A DNA stretch of 6,922 bases, taken from Bacteroidales bacterium (GTDB lineage Bacteria > Bacteroidota > Bacteroidia > Bacteroidales > UBA1402). Below are positions 1-6,922 of the stretch, in pieces (within the stretch, counting starts at the first letter, position 1; every line of letters begins with the position of its first letter). The notes under the pieces were generated by a model. It had not been told where the DNA came from. It saw only the letters and a program-made list of their open reading frames with translations, and did no database searches. The translations under genes and the position numbers were made by a program. The stretch spans positions 1 through 6,922 of the forward strand of contig JALNXZ010000082.1 in NCBI GenBank assembly GCA_023230125.1. Reading direction: 5' to 3'.

Positions 1-1
1 T

Positions 2-1321
2 GTTGATTCGGTCAATGCCGTTGTCAAGATTCAGCTGCTGAAAGCTGATTATCAGGAAAAGGTTGAGAATACACTCAAAACCTATCGTAAAAAAGCCAAC
101 ATTCCGGGATTCCGTCCTGGTAATGTGCCTGTAGGTTTGATTAAAAAGATGTATGGCAAAGCTGTTTTGGCTGAGGAGGTTCAGAATGCCATATCTCAGG
201 CTTTGTATGACTATATCAAGGAAAATAAGATCAGTATCCTTGGTGAACCTCTGCCCAGCGAAACACAGGCAGAGTTTGATTTTGACAATCAGGAAGACTT
301 TGAATTCTCCTTTGACATCGCATTGGCTCCGGAACTCAGCTTCACGCTCAATAAAAAAGATTCCGTACCTTATTATAACGTTCAAATTACAGACGACATG
401 GTCAACGAGCAGGTCAAAAATATGGCTGCTCGAAACGGAACCTACATCAAGGTTGAGAAATCAGAAGAAAAAGATATTCTCAAAGGTATCCTCACCGAAG
501 TTCAACCAAATGGAACAGGTCTTATTGTCGAAGATGCCGTCATGATGCCTGCCTATTTTAAGGATGATGAAGAAAAAGCCAAGATGATTGGTTTAGGTGT
601 TGGTGATACGGTCGTATTTAACCCCGCCAAAGCTTATGACAATACCGAAAGCGAGATTGCTTCCCTGCTCCACATTGCGAAAGACGTTGCAAAAGACATC
701 ACTTCGGATTTCAGCTTTGAAGTGAAAGAGATTACCAGATATAAAGATGGTGACCTGAATCAGGACTTGTTTGATCAACTTTTTGGCAAGGATACGGTAA
801 AGAGTGAAGAAGAATTTCGTATCAAGGTAAAAGAATCCCTCGAATCTCAGTTTGCTCCTGAAAGTGATTACCGCTTGATGGTAGATGCAGAAAAAGTGTT
901 GGTGAAAAAATTAAACGACGTTCAATTTCCAGTAGATTTCCTGAAACGTTGGATGCTTTCCACAGACAAGAAACGTAACGCAGAAGAAATTGAAACAGAA
1001 ATGCCTAAGATGATTGAAGATCTGAAATGGCATCTGATGAAAGAAAAGATTGTCAAAGATAATTCATTGACAGTTTCTGAAGAAGATCTGATGGAAACAG
1101 CCAAGAAGGTTACTCGCGCACAATTTGCACAATACGGTATGATGTCCGTTCCAGATGACTTGTTGGCCAATTATGCAGCAGAGATGCTCAAAAAGGACGA
1201 AACCAAGCATAACATTCTAGATCAAGCTATGTCTACCGTTGTTGCAGCATACTTAAAAGATGTTATCAAACTGAACGAAAAATCGATCAGTGTTGAAGAC
1301 TTCAATAAACTTTATGCCTGA
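2..1321 (+). CDS. tig: Trigger factor, ribosome-associated chaperone (5' partial)
   Basis: Trigger factor binds the ribosome near the exit tunnel and shields nascent polypeptides in the cytoplasm. The frame is open from the left edge with 439 visible codons; by alignment with known trigger factors only about ten N-terminal residues are missing. A GTG at 125 falls inside the conserved ribosome-binding motif, so it is not the start. Numbering from the first visible codon, the motif GFRPGNVP is at residues 36-43 (E. coli GFRKGKVP) and is followed by the typical VLAEEV and ILGEPLP segments, giving an N-terminal domain of about 1-145. Residues 150-247 occupy the PPIase position but lack recognisable FKBP motifs. 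From about 250 to 439 the sequence is charged and helix-rich, as in the C-terminal chaperone arms. A strong terminator follows the stop, separating it from clpP. Identity is very secure; prolyl isomerase activity is doubtful. Confidence 0.96.
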   Translation, partial: VDSVNAVVKIQLLKADYQEKVENTLKTYRKKANIPGFRPGNVPVGLIKKMYGKAVLAEEVQNAISQALYDYIKENKISILGEPLPSETQAEFDFDNQEDFEFSFDIALAPELSFTLNKKDSVPYYNVQITDDMVNEQVKNMAARNGTYIKVEKSEEKDILKGILTEVQPNGTGLIVEDAVMMPAYFKDDEEKAKMIGLGVGDTVVFNPAKAYDNTESEIASLLHIAKDVAKDITSDFSFEVKEITRYKDGDLNQDLFDQLFGKDTVKSEEEFRIKVKESLESQFAPESDYRLMVDAEKVLVKKLNDVQFPVDFLKRWMLSTDKKRNAEEIETEMPKMIEDLKWHLMKEKIVKDNSLTVSEEDLMETAKKVTRAQFAQYGMMSVPDDLLANYAAEMLKKDETKHNILDQAMSTVVAAYLKDVIKLNEKSISVEDFNKLYA

Positions 1322-1341
1322 TTTTTTTTAATGAAATATAT

Positions 1342-1381
1342 AAATATGGCTGTGAAAATTTTTTCACAGCCATATTTTTTT
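1342..1381 (+). terminator. Intrinsic terminator of tig
   Basis: A perfect inverted repeat pairs 1342-1358 with 1361-1377. The core arm GGCTGTGAAAA at 1348-1358 is matched by its reverse complement at 1361-1371, flanked by six further A/T pairs. Allowing a four-base loop at 1358-1361 leaves a stem of about 16 bp. The T-run at 1375-1381 overlaps the end of the right arm. It lies 20 nt after the tig stop codon and fits rho-independent termination of tig on the + strand. No gene converges from the other side, so a bidirectional role is not needed. Confidence 0.9.
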
Positions 1382-1412
1382 GTTTTAAGTAATAAATTTA
1401 TTTATACATTTG
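1379..1412 (+). promoter_or_regulatory. Candidate Bacteroidota-type promoter for clpP-clpX-recQ
   Basis: TACATTTG at 1405-1412 matches all fixed positions of the Bacteroidota -7 consensus TAnnTTTG. TTTG at 1379-1382 is a possible -33 element; the 22-nt spacer is at the long end of the usual range. Transcription would start near 1417-1420, leaving a leader of about 30 nt before the clpP ATG at 1451. The position directly after the tig terminator fits an independent promoter for the clp genes. The motif is short and A/T-rich, so the call rests on position as much as on sequence. Confidence 0.6.
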
Positions 1413-1450
1413 CTGTTCGGCTGTAATGGCCTTGCAAACTAAATAAATAA

Positions 1451-2122
1451 ATGTATATGAACGATTTCCGAAAATTTGCCACCGGACATTTGAATATGAG
1501 CGGGTCAGCTTTGGACGATTATATGAAGATTACCAGTAACTACATTTCTCCGACCATCATTGAAGAACGTCAGATGAATGTTGCTCAAATGGATGTATTT
1601 TCTCGTTTGATGATGGATCGCATTATCTTTTTAGGTACACAGGTGGATGATTATACGGCCAATGTTGTACAGGCACAATTGCTTTATCTCGACTCTGCAG
1701 ATCCAGGCAAAGATATTTCCTTATATTTGAATTCACCCGGAGGAAGTGTTTATGACGGCTTGGGTATTTATGACACCATGCAGTTCATTTCCAGCGATGT
1801 TTCCACCATATGTACGGGTATGGCAGCATCCATGGCGGCAGTCTTGCTTGTCGCCGGAACAAAAGGCAAACGTTTTGCCTTAAAGCATTCCAGGGTGATG
1901 ATTCATCAACCGATGGGTGGTGCTCAGGGGCAAGCTTCTGATATTGAAATCACAGCTCGTGAAATTCAGAAGATGAAAAAAGAGTTGTATCAAATCATAG
2001 CCGACCATTCCGGAAAACCATTCGAACAGGTTGAGAAAGATTCGGACCGCGATTACTGGATGACTTCTTATGAAGCTAAAGAATATGGCATGATTGATGA
2101 AGTAATGATCCGAACCAAATAA
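1451..2122 (+). CDS. clpP: ATP-dependent Clp protease, proteolytic subunit
   Basis: ClpP is a self-compartmentalised serine protease: two stacked heptameric rings that degrade substrates delivered by ClpX in the cytoplasm. The 223-residue product carries the full catalytic triad: Ser127 in GMAASMAA, His152 in MIHQPMGG and Asp201 in DSDRDYWM. The Ser-His and His-Asp spacings (25 and 49 residues) equal those of E. coli ClpP. NSPGGSV at 94-100 is the substrate-binding strand, and AREI at 169-172 belongs to the handle helix. About 30 residues precede the segment YISPTIIEER, which aligns with the mature E. coli N-terminus, so the extension is longer than E. coli's 14-residue propeptide. No Shine-Dalgarno is visible; the leader just before the ATG is A-rich. 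An in-frame ATG at 1457 gives MNDFRKFA, which resembles Bacteroides ClpP starts and is an equally plausible start. clpX follows after 2 nt. Confidence 0.97.
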   Translation: MYMNDFRKFATGHLNMSGSALDDYMKITSNYISPTIIEERQMNVAQMDVFSRLMMDRIIFLGTQVDDYTANVVQAQLLYLDSADPGKDISLYLNSPGGSVYDGLGIYDTMQFISSDVSTICTGMAASMAAVLLVAGTKGKRFALKHSRVMIHQPMGGAQGQASDIEITAREIQKMKKELYQIIADHSGKPFEQVEKDSDRDYWMTSYEAKEYGMIDEVMIRTK

Positions 2123-2124
2123 GA

Positions 2125-3357
2125 ATGCCTAAATTAATCGAAAAATGTAGTTTCTGTGAACGCAGTCGTGATCAGGTCAGTTTATTGATAACCGGTTCTA
2201 CCGGCAATATTTGTTCTGACTGTGCAGAACGTGCTTCAGAAATGGTCCGTGAAGCTGAAAAAAAAGGTCCAAAGAAAGCGTTTAGTTTAAGTAAGGAAGA
2301 ATTACCAAAGCCCAAAGAGATCAAACAGTTTCTTGATCAATATGTCATTGGTCAGGATGATGCTAAGAAATATCTTTCCGTCTCGGTATACAATCACTAT
2401 AAAAGACTTCTGCAAAAGGACAGCGGTGATGAGGTTGAGATTGAGAAATCCAACATCATCATGGTCGGTTCTACGGGAACAGGTAAAACACTTTTAGCCC
2501 GTACCATCGCAAAAAAATTGCATGTGCCTTTCACCATTGTGGATGCCACTGTGCTGACAGAAGCCGGTTATGTAGGAGAAGATATCGAAAGTATTCTGAC
2601 AAGACTTTTGCAGGTGGCTGATTATGATGTACCCAAGGCTGAGGTTGGCATTGTTTTTATTGATGAGATCGATAAGATTGCCCGTAAAGGAGATAATCCT
2701 TCCATCACGCGTGATGTAAGCGGAGAAGGTGTACAGCAGGGCCTTTTGAAATTGTTGGAAGGAGCAGTGGTGAATGTTCCGCCTCAAGGAGGTAGAAAAC
2801 ATCCGGATCAAAAAATGATTCCTGTAAATACAAAAAACATTTTGTTTATTTGTGGTGGTGCTTTTGACGGAATTGAGAAGAAGATTGCAGCACGTTTGAA
2901 TACAAAAGTGGTCGGTTATAGTGCCACTAAAGAAAACAATCAGGTTGACAGAACAAATTTTTTGCAATATATTGCTCCACAAGACTTAAAAGCCTTTGGA
3001 CTGATTCCTGAGATCATCGGACGTTTACCGGTTCTGACCTATTTGAATCCTTTGGACAGGAAAGCACTTCGTGCTATTCTGACAGAGCCGAAAAATTCAA
3101 TTATCAGGCAGTATGTCAAATTGTTTGAGATGGATGATGTTGCATTGAGCTTTGAGCCCGAAGTTTTTGACTATATTGTCGATAAAGCGATGGAGTTTAA
3201 ATTGGGGGCTCGTGGTTTAAGAGCTATTTCGGAAAACATCATTATGGATTCGATGTACGAAACACCTTCCGGTTCGCAGGATAAGTTGTGTATAACGTTA
3301 GATTATGCGCGTTCAAAGGTCGAATTATTGACTCAAACTCGTTTGATAAGCGCATAG
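2125..3357 (+). CDS. clpX: ATP-dependent Clp protease, ATP-binding unfoldase subunit
   Basis: ClpX is a hexameric AAA+ unfoldase that recognises tagged or specific substrates and threads them into ClpP. The 410-residue product has the N-terminal zinc domain with Cys8, Cys11, Cys30 and Cys33. The AAA+ module follows: Walker A GSTGTGKT at 115-122, pore-1 loop GYVG at 148-151, Walker B VFIDEID with Asp180 and Glu181, pore-2 loop RDVSGEGVQ at 196-204, RKH loop at 224-226, arginine finger in IGRLP (Arg300) and sensor 2 in GARGLR (Arg363). Two residues depart from E. coli: Ser116 replaces the usual Pro in Walker A, and VGY at 263-265 stands at the ClpP-docking IGF position. It begins 2 nt after the clpP stop, so translational coupling is likely, and recQ starts 15 nt after its stop. 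Confidence 0.98.
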   Translation: MPKLIEKCSFCERSRDQVSLLITGSTGNICSDCAERASEMVREAEKKGPKKAFSLSKEELPKPKEIKQFLDQYVIGQDDAKKYLSVSVYNHYKRLLQKDSGDEVEIEKSNIIMVGSTGTGKTLLARTIAKKLHVPFTIVDATVLTEAGYVGEDIESILTRLLQVADYDVPKAEVGIVFIDEIDKIARKGDNPSITRDVSGEGVQQGLLKLLEGAVVNVPPQGGRKHPDQKMIPVNTKNILFICGGAFDGIEKKIAARLNTKVVGYSATKENNQVDRTNFLQYIAPQDLKAFGLIPEIIGRLPVLTYLNPLDRKALRAILTEPKNSIIRQYVKLFEMDDVALSFEPEVFDYIVDKAMEFKLGARGLRAISENIIMDSMYETPSGSQDKLCITLDYARSKVELLTQTRLISA

Positions 3358-3372
3358 AGAAAACAATATATT

Positions 3373-5553
3373 ATGGGGAAATCGGACGAATTGACAAGAT
3401 GTTTAAAAACTTATTTTGGTTTTGATTCATTTAAGGGAAGCCAGGAAGATATAATCCGCAACGTCATGGCAGGGAAAGACACTTTTGTGTTAATGCCTAC
3501 CGGAGGTGGAAAATCTTTGTGCTATCAGCTTCCTTCATTATTGATGAAGGGTACCGCTGTGGTCGTTTCACCTCTGATTGCCCTGATGAAAAACCAGGTG
3601 GACGCCATGCGAAATTTCAGTGACGAAGATGGTGTGGCACATTTTATCAATTCTTCTCTCAATAAAGCGGCTATTGATCAGGTTAAGGGTGATATTCTTT
3701 CCGGAAAGACCAAACTGCTTTATGTGGCTCCGGAATCCTTGACAAAAGAAGAAAACGTTGAATTTCTGAAGCAGATTCCTATTTCTTTGTTTGCAGTGGA
3801 TGAAGCTCATTGTATTTCGGAATGGGGGCATGACTTTCGCCCTGAATATCGGCGTATTCGTCCATTGATCAACGAGATCGGGAGGGCTCCAATCATAGCG
3901 CTGACAGCTACGGCCACGCCCAAGGTACAACATGATATTCAGAAGAATCTGGGTATGTCGGAAGCGACTGTTTTTAAGTCTTCCTTTAACAGGCCAAACC
4001 TGTATTACGAGGTTCGTCCCAAAACGACGAACATTGACCGTGAAATTATCAAGTACATTAAGACAAATCTCGGCAAGTCCGGTATCATTTATTGCCTGAG
4101 CCGAAAAAAGGTGGAAGAATTGGCCGCAACTTTACAAGTGAACGGCATTAAAGTCCTGGCCTATCATGCAGGAATGGATTCTGCCGTACGTACAGAAAAT
4201 CAGGATGCATTCCTGATGGAAAAAATTGATGTGATTGTTGCGACAATCGCATTTGGGATGGGTATTGATAAACCTGATGTGCGTTTTGTCATTCATTATG
4301 ACATTCCAAAAAGTCTTGAAGGATACTATCAGGAGACCGGAAGAGCCGGTCGTGATGATGGAGAAGGTCATTGTATAACCTTCTATTCCAATAAGGATTT
4401 ACAAAAATTGGAAAAATTCATGCAGGGTAAACCTGTTGCCGAACAGGAAATTGGAAAAGAGCTTTTGCTGGAGACCGCTGCTTATGCAGAGTCTTCTGTT
4501 TGTCGGCGAAAATTGCTCCTGCATTATTTCGGAGAGGTATATACGCAAGATAATTGCGGAAGCTGTGATAATTGTTCAAACCCAAAAAAACAGGTGGAAG
4601 CAAAGGATTTATTATGTGCTGTTCTTGAAACAGTCATTGCATTAAAAGAAAAATTTAAGACGGATCACATCATTGATGTACTCTTGGGTAAAGAAACCTC
4701 AGAGGTTACATCATACCAGCACGATGAGCTGGATGTTTTTGGTAGTGGAACAGATGAGGATGAAAAAACTTGGAATTCCGTGATTCGTCAGGCACTTATC
4801 AGCCGTTTTCTCGATAAGGACATTGAAAATTACGGACTGCTCAAAATTACCACGAGTGGCAGGGAATTCCTCAAGAATCCTATCAGCTTCAAAGTGGTTG
4901 AAGATTCTGACTTTGAAGATACTGACGAGGAAGTACCGGTTCGCGGAGGAGCAGCATGTGCCGTTGACCCAGGTCTTTATTCCATGTTGAAAGATTTGCG
5001 CAAACGGGTATCTAAGAAACTGAATCTTCCTCCTTACGTGATTTTTCAAGATCCATCCCTGGAAGCTATGGCTACAACTTATCCCATCAATATGGAAGAG
5101 TTGCAAAATATACCCGGCGTTGGAGCAGGGAAAGCCAAACGCTATGGAGAAGAATTTCTGTCCCTGATCAAGAAACATGTTGAGGAAAACGAGATTGAAC
5201 GCCCTGAAGATCTTAGAGTTCGCACTGTTGCTAACAAATCCAAGATGAAGGTGTCTATCATTCAGTCCATTGACCGGAAAATTGCATTGGACGATTTGGC
5301 CTTGACCAAGGGGCTTGATTTCGGAGAATTGTTGGATGAAATTGAAGCTATTGTTTATTCAGGAACCAAAATCAATATTGATTATTTTCTGAATGAAATT
5401 ATGGATTATGATCACATCGATGAAATCATGGAATACTTCAAAGACTCCTCTACAGATAGTATTCAGGAAGCAATCGATGAACTGGGCGGAGATTTTACAG
5501 AAGAAGAGGTCCGTTTATTGCGGATCAAGTTTATTTCCGAGATGGGAAATTAA
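3373..5553 (+). CDS. recQ: ATP-dependent DNA helicase RecQ, long form
   Basis: RecQ unwinds DNA 3'-5' in recombination and repair. Its 726 residues compare with about 610 in E. coli. The SF2 core shows motif 0 with Gln24, Walker A MPTGGGKS (Lys47), DEAH at 143-146 with the aromatic-rich loop to about 159, motif III ALTATATP at 176-183, and motifs V-VI ending QETGRAGRDDG at 320-330 (RDDG where E. coli has RDG). Cys377, Cys395, Cys398 and Cys401 form the RecQ zinc site. A winged-helix region spans about 405-505, an acidic linker about 509-520, and an HRDC domain about 532-602 with NIPGVGAGKAKRYG at 579-592. Residues 606-726 form an extra helical tail resembling the helix-turn-helix (HTH_40-type) C-terminus of some long RecQ proteins; that assignment is from memory of the family. 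The short gap after clpX implies co-transcription. All catalytic and zinc residues are intact. Confidence 0.96.
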   Translation: MGKSDELTRCLKTYFGFDSFKGSQEDIIRNVMAGKDTFVLMPTGGGKSLCYQLPSLLMKGTAVVVSPLIALMKNQVDAMRNFSDEDGVAHFINSSLNKAAIDQVKGDILSGKTKLLYVAPESLTKEENVEFLKQIPISLFAVDEAHCISEWGHDFRPEYRRIRPLINEIGRAPIIALTATATPKVQHDIQKNLGMSEATVFKSSFNRPNLYYEVRPKTTNIDREIIKYIKTNLGKSGIIYCLSRKKVEELAATLQVNGIKVLAYHAGMDSAVRTENQDAFLMEKIDVIVATIAFGMGIDKPDVRFVIHYDIPKSLEGYYQETGRAGRDDGEGHCITFYSNKDLQKLEKFMQGKPVAEQEIGKELLLETAAYAESSVCRRKLLLHYFGEVYTQDNCGSCDNCSNPKKQVEAKDLLCAVLETVIALKEKFKTDHIIDVLLGKETSEVTSYQHDELDVFGSGTDEDEKTWNSVIRQALISRFLDKDIENYGLLKITTSGREFLKNPISFKVVEDSDFEDTDEEVPVRGGAACAVDPGLYSMLKDLRKRVSKKLNLPPYVIFQDPSLEAMATTYPINMEELQNIPGVGAGKAKRYGEEFLSLIKKHVEENEIERPEDLRVRTVANKSKMKVSIIQSIDRKIALDDLALTKGLDFGELLDEIEAIVYSGTKINIDYFLNEIMDYDHIDEIMEYFKDSSTDSIQEAIDELGGDFTEEEVRLLRIKFISEMGN

Positions 5554-5604
5554 TCTGTAAAAAAATGTAATTTTACTCGCAATAGATTTCTAAACATAAT
5601 CATT

Positions 5605-6922
5605 ATGTCTTTTATTGAAGATTGTGTATCGTTTGACGGACTTACCTTTGATGATGTTTTATTGGTACCGGCCTACTCGGAAATCCTTCCGAAAGAAGTG
5701 GATTTATCCACTCCTTTCACACGTCATATCAGATTGAACACTCCGTTTATTTCCGCAGCGATGGATACCGTTACGGAGTCTAACCTTGCCATTGCCTTGG
5801 CAAGAGAAGGAGGTATCGGAGTGATTCATAAGAATATGTCTATAACAGAGCAGGCAAAACAGGTCCAGATTGTAAAACGTGCCGAAAATGGGATGATTTA
5901 TGATCCCATTACCATTGAACAAGGTTCTACTGTTCGGCAATGCGTGAAGCTTATGCTTGAGTATCATATCGGAGGTATTCCTGTGATAGATTCATCAAGA
6001 AAACTAGTAGGAATAGTGACCAACAGGGATTTGCGTTTTGAACGTGATCTAGACAAGTTGGTAGATGAAGTGATGACTAAAAAAGGATTGGTTACGACTC
6101 AACAGTCAACCAATCTAGAACAAGCTGCAGAAATCCTTCAGCAGTATAAAATTGAAAAGCTACCTGTTATTGACGACAAAGGTTATCTCGTTGGACTTGT
6201 CACATACAAGGATATCACAAAAGCCAAGGATAAGCCGTCTGCCTGCAAGGATGCCAAAGGCCGTTTACGTGTCGCTGCAGGTATAGGTGTAACCACAGAT
6301 TCGCTCCAGCGGGTTAAAGCGTTGGTAGAAGCCAGTGTTGATGCAATTGTCATTGATACGGCTCATGGATATACCAAATCAGTGATTGAATTGCTTCATG
6401 AAGTAAAAGATCATTACCCTTCTTTGGATGTCGCCGTTGGAAACATTGCAACCAGCGATGCCGCCATTAAACTAGTGGAGGCTGGTGCAGATGCTGTCAA
6501 GGTTGGTATTGGCCCTGGTTCCATTTGCACAACACGGGTGATTACAGGCGTTGGTGTTCCCCAGATATCAGCCATCTATGATGTGTTTGTTGCTTTAAAA
6601 GATTCTGATGTTCCCATTATTGCTGATGGTGGCATGAGATATTCAGGTGATATTGTCAAGGCTTTGGCGGCCGGAGCACATAGTGTCATGATGGGCGGAT
6701 TGTTGGCTGGTGTGGAAGAGTCGCCAGGTGAAACCATTATTTTCAATGGCAGGAAGTTTAAGTCGTATCGCGGAATGGGCTCTCTGGAGGCTATGGATAA
6801 AGGCTCTAAAGATAGGTATTTCCAGGATGAAGAATCAGATTCCAAGAAACTGGTACCTGAAGGTATTGCAGCCCGCGTACCCTATAAAGGAAGCCTGTGT
6901 GAGGTTGTGTATCAGATGGCTG
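5605..6922 (+). CDS. guaB: Inosine-5'-monophosphate dehydrogenase (3' partial)
   Basis: IMP dehydrogenase oxidises IMP to XMP with NAD+, the committed step of guanine nucleotide synthesis in the cytoplasm. The frame runs from ATG 5605 to the right edge, 439 codons; the family is usually near 490 residues, so about 50 C-terminal residues are outside. The N-terminal part has the typical GLTFDDVLLVPAYS and SAAMDTVTE segments. Two CBS domains, which sense purine nucleotides in this family, interrupt the barrel at about 97-207. The catalytic site shows Asp251 in VIDTAHG, nucleophile Cys308 in GPGSICTTR, IMP phosphate-binding DGG at 341-343, GMGS at 390-393 and the flap Arg404-Tyr405 dyad in KDRYFQD. 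All expected catalytic residues are present, distinguishing it from GMP reductase, which lacks CBS domains. It lies 51 nt after recQ; read-through or a weak private promoter are both possible. Confidence 0.97.
   Translation, partial: MSFIEDCVSFDGLTFDDVLLVPAYSEILPKEVDLSTPFTRHIRLNTPFISAAMDTVTESNLAIALAREGGIGVIHKNMSITEQAKQVQIVKRAENGMIYDPITIEQGSTVRQCVKLMLEYHIGGIPVIDSSRKLVGIVTNRDLRFERDLDKLVDEVMTKKGLVTTQQSTNLEQAAEILQQYKIEKLPVIDDKGYLVGLVTYKDITKAKDKPSACKDAKGRLRVAAGIGVTTDSLQRVKALVEASVDAIVIDTAHGYTKSVIELLHEVKDHYPSLDVAVGNIATSDAAIKLVEAGADAVKVGIGPGSICTTRVITGVGVPQISAIYDVFVALKDSDVPIIADGGMRYSGDIVKALAAGAHSVMMGGLLAGVEESPGETIIFNGRKFKSYRGMGSLEAMDKGSKDRYFQDEESDSKKLVPEGIAARVPYKGSLCEVVYQMA

Noticed and set aside
125..127. 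GTG as an annotated start for tig
   Set aside because: It encodes the Val of the conserved GFRPGNVP ribosome-binding motif, and the frame stays open with homologous residues to the left edge.
153..545. A 130-codon open frame on the + strand inside tig, in another frame
   Set aside because: It overlaps the conserved trigger factor N-terminal domain completely and its product is basic and low in recognisable structure.
1413..1450. Possible structured or regulatory leader before clpP
   Set aside because: Only a 3-bp GGC/GCC stem can be drawn; the leader is short and ends in an A-rich unpaired stretch, so no riboswitch or leader RNA is supported.
2494..2982. A 162-codon open frame on the - strand opposite clpX
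   Set aside because: It lies wholly inside the well-conserved clpX coding sequence, its product is Cys/Ser/Asn-rich with no recognisable domain, and it has no promoter or separate context. It is a shadow of the real frame.
4711..5178. A 155-codon open frame on the - strand opposite the recQ winged-helix/HRDC region
   Set aside because: The sense frame encodes recognisable RecQ domains throughout; the antisense product resembles no family I know and has an odd composition.
5557..5576. Possible hairpin GTAAAA / TTTTAC after recQ
   Set aside because: The stem is only 6 bp and almost all A/T, with an 8-nt loop and no T-run after it, so it would not make a credible terminator.
1..6922. A novel or accessory system (defence, mobile, CRISPR, biosynthetic)
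   Set aside because: Every base is accounted for by five core housekeeping genes and two short gaps plus one terminator/promoter region; no repeats, integrase, transposase or unknown gene is present.

Overview
The window suggests a member of the Bacteroidota, most likely order Bacteroidales. The ClpP, ClpX, RecQ and IMP dehydrogenase proteins read as Bacteroidales-type sequences. None of the gene starts has a recognisable Shine-Dalgarno sequence, the leaders are A/T-rich, and the one good promoter candidate fits the Bacteroidota consensus (TTTG, then TAnnTTTG). Base composition is moderately A+T-rich and looks uniform. I cannot assign a family or genus.

All five genes are on the + strand. 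(1) 2-1321: trigger factor (tig), missing about ten N-terminal codons at the left edge. (2) 1322-1450: an intergenic region with a strong intrinsic terminator and a promoter candidate whose -33 element lies in the terminator's T-run. (3) 1451-5553: clpP, clpX and recQ, with gaps of 2 and 15 nt, very probably one transcript. (4) 5554-5604: a short A/T-rich gap without a convincing terminator or promoter. (5) 5605 to the right edge: guaB (IMP dehydrogenase), lacking roughly the last 50 codons.

Trigger factor meets nascent chains at the ribosome exit tunnel. ClpX unfolds substrates and feeds them to the ClpP proteolytic chamber, so the left half is a protein quality-control cluster. RecQ is a 3'-5' DNA helicase for recombination and repair, and IMP dehydrogenase is the committed step of guanine nucleotide synthesis. 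Neither has an obvious biochemical link to ClpXP, although recQ is probably co-transcribed with clpPX.

This is core chromosomal housekeeping sequence. I see no mobile element, CRISPR array, RNA gene, defence cassette or sign of horizontal transfer. The points worth a second look are lineage-type variations: a trigger factor middle domain that has lost the FKBP signature, a long N-terminal extension on ClpP, a Ser-for-Pro change in the ClpX P-loop, a VGY tripeptide where ClpX usually has IGF, a C-terminal extension on RecQ, and the overlap of terminator and promoter.
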